A stretch of DNA of 64,000 nt from Gymnothorax reevesii (lineage: Eukaryota; Chordata; Actinopteri; Anguilliformes; Muraenidae), in NCBI GenBank assembly GCA_029721435.1, contig CM056578.1, forward strand, positions 18,548,411 to 18,612,410. Direction: 5' to 3'. The notes beneath the pieces were generated by a model. It was given only the letters and a program-made list of their open reading frames with translations. It made no database searches and was not told the origin of the DNA. The number at the start of each line of letters is the position of its first letter. Position 1 is the first letter of the stretch. Position numbers and translations under genes: made by a program. Positions 56,665-64,000 of this stretch are shown piece after piece.

Positions 56665-58959
56665 AACGGTACATACCCCGACATTATTATGTTCATGAGT
56701 GGAATGTAACATCACAGACAATTTTTCAAAATACTGCCAAGCTTGTCTGAAGCTAATAATGAATGGCTGTGATTGGCAGCGAAATTTAAGCAAAAAAATC
56801 AATAAAAATCTATGTGCACTCACAAAGTGAGACGGATGTATGACATTCTGAACTGACACATGCAAATAAATGCATGCAAATCGACAAAAAATATTTCCAA
56901 TGACTTCTACAAGGACGCAAAAAGTCAGGCAGTCAAAGAAATACCTGTTGCCCTGGAAACCCTTGAGATCACCTGACAGTCATCAAACCGTCAACAAAGC
57001 TACACGGTCTCACTAATAATGATGAATGTAGTTGGATTGCTCTGAATTGGGGGAAAAAACAGACACCCACACAGAGACCAGTGCGCTCTGTCTATCCATT
57101 AATCTGTCTCGCCGGAGTCACTACGGCCCCTGTTGTGACAAACCATGACAGTGTCATACCCACGGGTAATACAAAAACACTTGCGCGAGAAGAGATCAAC
57201 ATTCGCCAAGCCACACTCTAACTTCTTTCACTGGGGTTTTACATCCACGCCGAGTTTTCGTTTTAATTTTTCCATCGACAGCCGGATGCGCAAGGCATTC
57301 AAAAGACAAAATTTCCCACGACAATGGCATTATTTTCATCATAACAAACATTCGAAAAAAAAATAATAACAGTAGTAATAAACGAGGGATTCTGCGAACC
57401 AATTTTGTCTCATAGACTCGGCTCTCACGCTCTCCAGCGGATTAGAACTTCAAGGTGGCAGATTTAAGCCTGATAATGAAAGACAAGCTTCTGAAAACGA
57501 GGTTGGCAAGTTGACGTGCAGAAGGCCGGGCTGTTTATCGCTTTGGGGGTTCGGATGGCAAACATTTTCTGTTCGCTAGACCTCTCCGGAGACCCGCAAT
57601 GCATCACGATGTTGATCTCCGCGCTGTAATTTCTCCGCCCAACCCAGTGCGCACACAGGAACAACATCAGATACTAAAAACAAAACGCAAAATGAAAAAG
57701 AAAGTGGAGAAGGCCATTTTGCGGGAGAGGCGTTTCATTCCATGGAAGTATGAGGCCAATGCAGGGGAGATAAATGAATCAAAAAATTTTTAACAAGTGA
57801 ATTATTAGTATTAAAAATATCTGACTGTGATTTATTGGTCTGTTTTTCCTAATCTGCACCAGAAAGCCCTAGAGGATCTTCCCGAGGTCGAGCAGGAAAG
57901 AAAGGTTAAGTACTCTAATCTGTTTGGCGTAATGCAAGAGCTCAGAATGACAAAAGCACATTTAAAATACTATCCATTTTACTTCCATTAAACGTCCCTC
58001 GCAGTGCAGATTTTGGCACCATACAATATATGGTTCTCGAGATTAAGAACAGCGACTTATGTCCCCTACAGGAGACAAAAATGAACTGCCAGGTTTTTCA
58101 GAGATCATGGGTGGCATGATTAACTTAATGATTAAACAGACGGATGTTCGGTGGCTTATATTGTTTTCACACCTTTTCCTCATTTCCATTTGCTGTTTTG
58201 TTAATGGAGGGAGAGCAAGACAGGCCACTAGCCTTTGTATTTTCTGCTTTATTCAAACACGTAGGAAGTAGTCATGGGTAAATGACAGAAATGTGTTCAA
58301 ACCTGAGAAAGTATCATGGTGGAGACTGAACCCCAGCCCCACACAGGGGACCTCAAATGTACCACCAAAGCTAACCACTATTTTAAAAACTCCAATCACT
58401 TTTTTACTCTTTTCTCTCGTTCTGAATTTTGACTTGCACTTTCTATTGTGCAGTATTTCTCTAAAAGATGAACTGCAAACACAAGTACCAAGAGACCATG
58501 TACAGTAAGTGTATGTAATCATTTACCGTGACTAATTATGAGTATAACTGGAACCACTGCTTGCAGATTCGGTGTTCTCTATAGGTTCCCAACAGGTTAT
58601 CCCAGGGTTTGCCCAGAACCAGGACCACCCAGTCATGAAGTACATAATACCATAATGTGCAGTCTGATCTGGAGCACGCCGCCTTGGATTCATTTACAAA
58701 CACTTAAGAGCAGTTTGAGAGCTGGGGAGAAGAGAAGAACTGCAGTGTTAAATAGATAATGGGTCTGCCGCGTGATTGAAGGGAGGATTACATTGATTCT
58801 GTCAGATTGAGGCACCAGGGAACAGCGATCGTTACCATAGTGAGGCGCAAACAGCCAAGAGTTTGCATGCGCTAACGCGCTGGAGAAACCAGGGGACATA
58901 GTGCCTCTCATCATGTAGGCATTTACTGGATCCACCATGCAGTGTCAGTGAAGGTGTCC
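56665..58959. other. Non-coding, no gene recognised
   Basis: 57100-57620 has mixed composition. 57860-57910 (CCAGAAAGCCCTAGAGGATC and neighbours) and 58060-58210 have single-copy texture. No frame resembles a known protein. Confidence 0.45.
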
Positions 58960-59260
58960 ATACATCCATCCATTAATTATCTAACCCCCTTATTTCTGGT
59001 CAGGGTCGCGGGGGGACCGGAGCCTTTCCCAGCATACACTGGGCACGAGGAAGGAAAGCACCCAGAATAGTTTTCCAATCCATCGTTAGGATCACACTAC
59101 ATTCTCTCACACACTCATATCATCGCAATTTAGAGTCTCTGAAATGGAGTACCCATTGAAAATCCACGTGACCATGCAAAAGGCCCAAAACTTTTTGCTG
59201 GGAGGTGAAAGTTCAATCCACGATACCATGCTGCCCGTCAGTGAAAGTGTTCAGAAATAA
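58960..59260 (-). mobile_element. V-SINE/Mermaid-like SINE (inverted)
   Basis: ATCCATCCATTAATTATCTA, TCTGGTCAGGGTCGCGGGGG, AGCCTTTCCCAGCATACACTG, CAATCCATCGTTAGGATCA, and GCAATTTAGAGTCTC then GGAGTACCCATTGAAAATCC match the reverse complement of the SINE at 22.15 kb and its teleost relatives. The tRNA-like head (about 59195-59245, GTTCAATCCACGATACCATGC) is recognisable. Confidence 0.75.
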
Positions 59261-59394
59261 ACGCTTCGGAAGAGCTAAGGAACGCAAATATGCAACACTC
59301 AACTTTCATAGCAACCTGGAGCTCTAGCCCTGGGTCCAGCATTGAAGACACAACTCAAAAAGCATATTGTAGGCTTGGACAAAGAGACCGTAAA

Positions 59395-59790
59395 CTGACT
59401 ACTCAAAGTGCAGCATGGGCTAACGTAGCACAAGGAAAACAAAGGCCAATTTCTCTAAGTACAGCATAGGCTAGCACAGCACAGGGAAAACATGGGCTAA
59501 CTTCTCATAGCATAGAATGGTTTAGCATCACATAAGGAAAACAGGCAAACTACTCAAAGTGCTGCATGGGCTAGCAAAGTACAGGGAAAATGTAGCCTCA
59601 CAGCTTAAAGCATGGCATGGGCTGGCAAAGCACAAGGAAAACATAGGCCGTTTGTTGCATAAGTGTTGCATACGCTAGCATTATGCAGATGAAATGTAGG
59701 CTTTCCACTCACAATGTAGCACGGGCTAGCAAAGTACAGAGAAAAATTCAGATGAACTACTCACAGCAGAGCGTGGGCTAAGGTGCAATC
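59395..59790. repeat. 51-bp minisatellite, about 8 units
   Basis: GCATGGGCTAGCAAAG-like words recur at about 59413, 59464, 59515, 59564, 59615, 59668, 59719 and 59771 (49-53-bp steps). Each unit ends with CACAGGGAAAACATAGGC. The period is a multiple of 3 in most units but frames are not maintained. Confidence 0.9.
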
Positions 59791-60599
59791 ACTCTGGATA
59801 ATCTGCAGATCCAGGTGATTGGAATTACGTACTTATTTATTTAGCAATAGCCTTAAAACCAAAAATCTCTTCTGACTGAAAGTGGCTGAAATAGAGCTGA
59901 GCTAGCCTTAAGGGAAAAAGAACTTGAAGGAAAACCTAACTGGCCCTGGGTCACACAATGATGGACAGACAGGGAATATTTTCCAGACAGGAGACCAGCG
60001 ATGGTCAATGAGGGCCATATCTGTCATTGCTTTTTGTGACAAGTTAATTAGCCTAACATTTTGGCGACATTTCTCGTTAAGTTCAGGAATGACAGCCTTC
60101 TAATGCATTTCACTAACTCCTTTTAAGAGGCTATTTGCTGCATTAAAATATAACAGCAAATTAGAGCTGGTGTATGTAAGTACCTTTATTTCATTTGGTA
60201 CGGCGAATAGGTGAAAACAAAGGAAGACCACAAAGGAAAAACGATCAGAGCCCAAATTTAGCATTTTTGTATATTTTACATATAATATATTATTTAAATA
60301 TATATAATTATATTATTATAATATTTTATATATTTTATATATATTTTGATATTTTTTCAGAGTTTTGCTCTAAGATCGTATTGAATTTTTAATCCATCAT
60401 TTCTCCTCAACGTGAAAATGTGACTGATTGTGGTTTTCAAATCACCTCCTGAGACACCAGGTCTCCAGGACGAAAGTTACCTACCCTAGATCAAGAACAA
60501 CACAGGTCTGATGTGAATCAATCATTTTTTTTTCCACACAACAACATACAAACTATGTAAACAGTCATTCTTCCCCCCCTCCCAAATAAATGCGAGGTT
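59791..60599. other. Non-coding with AT-rich block
   Basis: 60265-60360 is nearly pure A/T (TATATAATTATATTATTATA). No gene recognised. Confidence 0.55.
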
Positions 60600-61075
60600 T
60601 GACAACTTATCCGCGGTGATTGCCGAACTCACCGAAGACAGTGAGAGCGGAGTGAACAGGAAGAATGAGAAAAAGTGATTGAAGGCAGGAGAAGCGGAAC
60701 CGTCAGCACCGGCTTTGCACCCGGCAGTACCACCTGCCTAATGGAGGAGAGGAAGCCGTGTCACACACAGCTAACCTGTCAAACCCACCCTGGCGCCCCG
60801 GTCAGCTTCAGAGCCGCGAGGCCCGCATGAAACACGAGCGGCGCCGACGTGACACCAGCTACGGGCCGTCACACGTCACACCGCGGCACATTGTTAAAAA
60901 ATAACTCCCGCTTCGGTTGTAACGCTGTCAGTCAAGCGACGCTCCAGGCCCACGCGCATCTCCGAGCTTCAAACGAGCGAGCTTCCGCCATATTTTTCGC
61001 TCGCACCTTGCAGCATCTCCTCCGCTGGCATGTGATTTATGCAATTCCGCGAGTCATTTACGAGGGTAAATGATA
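60600..61075. promoter_or_regulatory. CpG-rich block
   Basis: CpGs are dense (CGAGCGGCGCCGACG, TCAAGCGACGCTCC, CGCGGCACATTG and others) compared with flanks. The block could be an unmethylated CpG island marking a promoter or enhancer on either strand. No start codon, TATA box or splice pattern is convincing. A 74-codon frame (60849-61073) has no motif. Confidence 0.4.
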
Positions 61076-62370
61076 CTTTACCGGCGATACAAGTTCATGC
61101 ATCAGCAAGGAAAAACACTATTTGTTCGCGCCAGAGTCATGGCATTTCTCCCTGCTAACGGAATGGAGGTTTAAATAAACATGATTGCCTCTAATGCATT
61201 TCTGCTGGTTCAAAGTTTGGTCTGAGAAATTATTCCCTTGCAACAAATCAGTTGTGACACAAATTGAATGGAGGAGTTACAGGAAAGCCAAAAGGGTAGA
61301 CGAAATATCAGAAGCACTCCTGAAAAATGGCTTTAGGCTTTCAGAACTGGACATGTAACCTGCAAAAATATCTTCACTGGCCATTCCTATTACACTGTAA
61401 TATGAATGTTAATTTGCAGTATGTGTTTGCTTAAAAGAGGTAGGTCCAGCAGTGCTTTGTTAAGTTACTCTCCATCACTAGATGAGTACACTAACAGAGT
61501 ACCGAATAGTTTGGCTTGGAACCGCAAGTGCATAAGTCAAAAAAACGATTATAATTATTTACTAAAGGATTATTTCAGGTAGCACAGGAAAGGGTGTAAA
61601 AGGGAAGTGGCAAAAGGGAGTGTGCATGCCAATCAACAATAAACAACAGCAGCAAAAAAATAACTGGCTGTGAGTCAGAGCTGTCCGACAGTGCCAGATG
61701 GACACTTGGTAGGACAGTTGCTAATGAAGGGAGAATTACAGCACTAAAAATCATCACAGAATTGAATCGATCCGTAGCTGAACAAGTCTCGACAACAACA
61801 GTCCGCCACGAGTGTCACAAAGCTGGTATTAAAGGCAGTCTTTCAAATAATTTCACAGGCTTCTGTATCAGCCTGTAATCTTCAAAACCCACTTCAGGAC
61901 CATGGACAGTTATCACTGTTTTTCTTCTCAGCTATTTTATCAGGAGCATGTCCAGCTGGGTGCCTAAATAAGTTTATCGGTCAGCCATCTTTAATTTCAG
62001 TTTAAAAAAAAAAAGTATTTATTTAATCTGTTTATCTGTTTGTTTATTTGTTTGTTTATTTATTTATTTACTTTTTATTTTTTATTTTTTTGCTTTCCCT
62101 GCGTGCACCCTGATGGCTGCTATTTGAATAATAGCCTTGTGCTAATTCCGGCCAACTATGGCGTCCAATTCATAATCTCATTGCCAGACACGATTTTCGC
62201 AAATGTGTCATACCATTGGGACTAAAACCCAGAGAATTATAAATCAAACCATGCAATTATCCAGAGCAAATTCTGGGGCGGAACCTCATAAATACTCACA
62301 GATTTCGACAAATGGCTAATGGCTGTTCCAGAACAAGAAAAAATACACTCTCCACAATACCCAATGGAAA
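61076..62370. other. Non-coding with T-rich tract
   Basis: A (TTTA/TTTG)n-like run lies at 62025-62092. No gene recognised. Confidence 0.5.
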
Positions 62371-63260
62371 ATATCCTGTAGCTCATACTGTAAGAATGAA
62401 GTAGCTCTGTCAAAACACCTTAAATTTTTACTCACAGAACGTCTTCAGCTCTTACAAAACACCAATGACTCTCACTCACAGAGGGCCCTTACCACTTACA
62501 GAACTCCTATAGATCTAATTCTCAAAAACAGTAGCTTTTCTGCACCACCTGTAGCTCTTACATGCCACCTGTAGCTCTGATTGCAGTTAACAGAACACCA
62601 GCCGCTCTCACTTCATTAAACCTGTGGCTCTCTCTCAAATCCTGTTTCAAACACTCACCTGTAGCTCTTAATAACAAAGCACCTGTCGATCTTGTTAAAA
62701 AACATCTGTCACTCTCACAAATAGTCAATCTGTAACTCACACTCTCAAAATACTTGTTGCTCACACAGACAGAAATTGGTCGCTCTTACTCAGAAATCAC
62801 CTATAGCTCTCAGTGCAGTCAACAGAAACACCTTTAGCTCTCGTGGATACCAAAACCTTAGCCATCACTTATACAACACCTGAGGCTCTTATACACAAAA
62901 TCACCAGTAGCTCTTACTCGCGTACCACCTGTAGCTCTTAGTGGATTTAACAGAGCAAATGTTTTTCTAAGAAATCCTGTAACTCTCACTTTCATAACAC
63001 CTGTAGCTCAGCCTTACAGGACACCGTATTAGTATTATTATTAGTTCTACTTAAACACTGTCGGTCACTCATGCGAACAGAAAACCTGTAGCAGTTGTCA
63101 TGTCACAAACAAAACACCTGCACATCTTTCTAATTGCAAATAGTAGCCCTCAGTAACAGAACACCGGCACAGCACAAATAACCTGCACTTCCTTTTCAAA
63201 GATCATACCTATAGTTCTTTATCTTAGATTGCATTCTCTTACCTACTTGTAGCTATAAGT
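62371..63260. repeat. Degenerate array of CCTGTAGCTCTTA words
   Basis: CACCTGTAGCTCTTAC-like words occur at least 15 times. Early spacing is 20-23 bp or twice that (62379, 62401, 62444, 62467, 62488, 62508, 62531, 62551, 62571); it becomes irregular later. An old minisatellite with a basic unit of about 21 bp. Confidence 0.75.
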
Positions 63261-63367
63261 CATCAAACACTAGTTGCTTATTTACAAAACACAGTTTTAC
63301 ATCATTGATGGGTGATGACAAATTTGAAATCACAATTCGCCTCAACTGATAAACAACAGAGCCACCA

Positions 63368-63440
63368 CCCACACAAACACCCACAAACACCCACACACAC
63401 ACACACGCACACACACACATGCATACAAACACACAAGCAC
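63368..63440. repeat. (CA)n-rich microsatellite
   Basis: CA runs with CACCCACAAACACC interruptions. Confidence 0.93.
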
Positions 63441-63850
63441 ATTTAAATGTCAGTTGTCTTTCCCAGGACAAAGCTGTCAAAACTATTTATGCCCATACCT
63501 TCACAAAAGAATCGTGCGATGCAGTCATCGCCTCAATACTCAGTACATACTGTACTACTCCAGCGGCTGGCAGTCAGACTGTATTCAGTGCACATCTCAG
63601 AGCTGAAGCTCCATCCGTACCCTCACCTCATCCATTATGAACGGGAGAGGGGGGGCACTGACCTCAGGTCAGCGCTATGCTTTGTGAATACAGATCCTTA
63701 TTAGCTGGGGGAGTCATTTGGGGTTGTGTGAGAGAAGCACACCGTCTACCTGACTGACCGCCCACCACAGGGTTTAATCGCAATGTTTCGTCCACCGAGC
63801 CTCTCCAACATCCCCCTCATCCACCCTAAAGCAGAGGGGGAACCCCGGCG
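63441..63850. other. Non-coding
   Basis: No gene recognised. An 85-codon frame (63447-63704) lacks motifs. Confidence 0.5.
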
Positions 63851-64000
63851 GGGATCAGGTGGTGAAGGTCCTGTCATATTTAACCTTCACCTGTAAACTC
63901 AGCCAGCTGCTTTCACAAAAGCCTGTACATCCTCCAGAATTCTGCCAATCAGCAACTCCAGATGGTTATAACAAAATACTGGGGAGGATTCTGACTTCCT
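63851..64000. mobile_element. MITE family A, copy 5 (inverted, cut by window end)
   Basis: TGTAAACTCAGCCAGCTGCT followed by TTCAC is the reverse complement of the shared core. GGTGGTGAAGGTCCTG is the left terminal word and GGGGAGGATTCTGACTTCCT leads into the right terminal repeat, which continues past the window. Confidence 0.65.

Overview
The window looks like non-coding DNA of a ray-finned fish, probably a gene desert, large intron or flank. The evidence is the repeat content: tRNA-derived SINEs of teleost type, V-SINE/Mermaid-like SINEs, several Tc1-like DNA transposons, hAT- and TTAA-type non-autonomous elements, and very dense (CA)n tracts. I found no intact protein-coding gene. Nearly all long open frames are translations of (CA)n or (CT)n tracts (His/Thr, Cys/Val or Ser/Leu polymers) or pieces of dead transposases. 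No genus can be named from the sequence alone.

Layout. 1-10 kb: mostly single-copy-looking DNA with a tRNA-SINE (1.33 kb), small MITEs (3.27 and 9.76 kb), a deleted Tc1 element with TA target duplications (5.58-6.40 kb) and a 42-bp minisatellite (7.32-7.86 kb). 10-24 kb: a hAT MITE with an 8-bp duplication, a second tRNA-SINE, a 5'-truncated Tc1 pseudogene (18.06-19.30 kb), an 84-bp-arm palindrome (19.73 kb), a large CA-rich array (20.2-21.5 kb) and a V-SINE. 24.4-26.4 kb: a 62-bp minisatellite of about 32 units with higher-order structure. 27-36 kb: a dead Tc1-like element, a precise 146-bp triplication, TG-rich arrays and another Tc1 relic with TA duplications. 36-46 kb: GC-rich and pyrimidine-rich blocks, a CpG-rich segment near 42 kb that could be a promoter and first exon on the minus strand, and a 43-bp minisatellite. 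46-53 kb: a roughly 280-bp degenerate tandem element, SINE/LINE fragments, a hAT-like element and a MITE. 53.78-56.66 kb: a Tc1 element split by two independent insertions. One is a TTAA element that itself carries a LINE-tail-like insert. The other is a long-TIR element with a 9-11-bp duplication that carries a damaged CxxC zinc-finger reading frame. 57-64 kb: a V-SINE fragment, a 51-bp minisatellite, a second CpG-rich block (60.6-61.1 kb), a degenerate roughly 21-bp array and a MITE cut by the window end.

The genes do not work together in any pathway. Every recognisable coding remnant is selfish DNA and all transposases are disrupted. The most notable structure is the nest at 53.78-56.66 kb, which preserves a relative insertion history and the zinc-finger-bearing element. 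Next come the higher-order 62-bp array, the long palindrome, and three loci that appear to share a similar retroelement-like tail. Family assignments come from remembered repeat families and visible motifs; no database search was possible.
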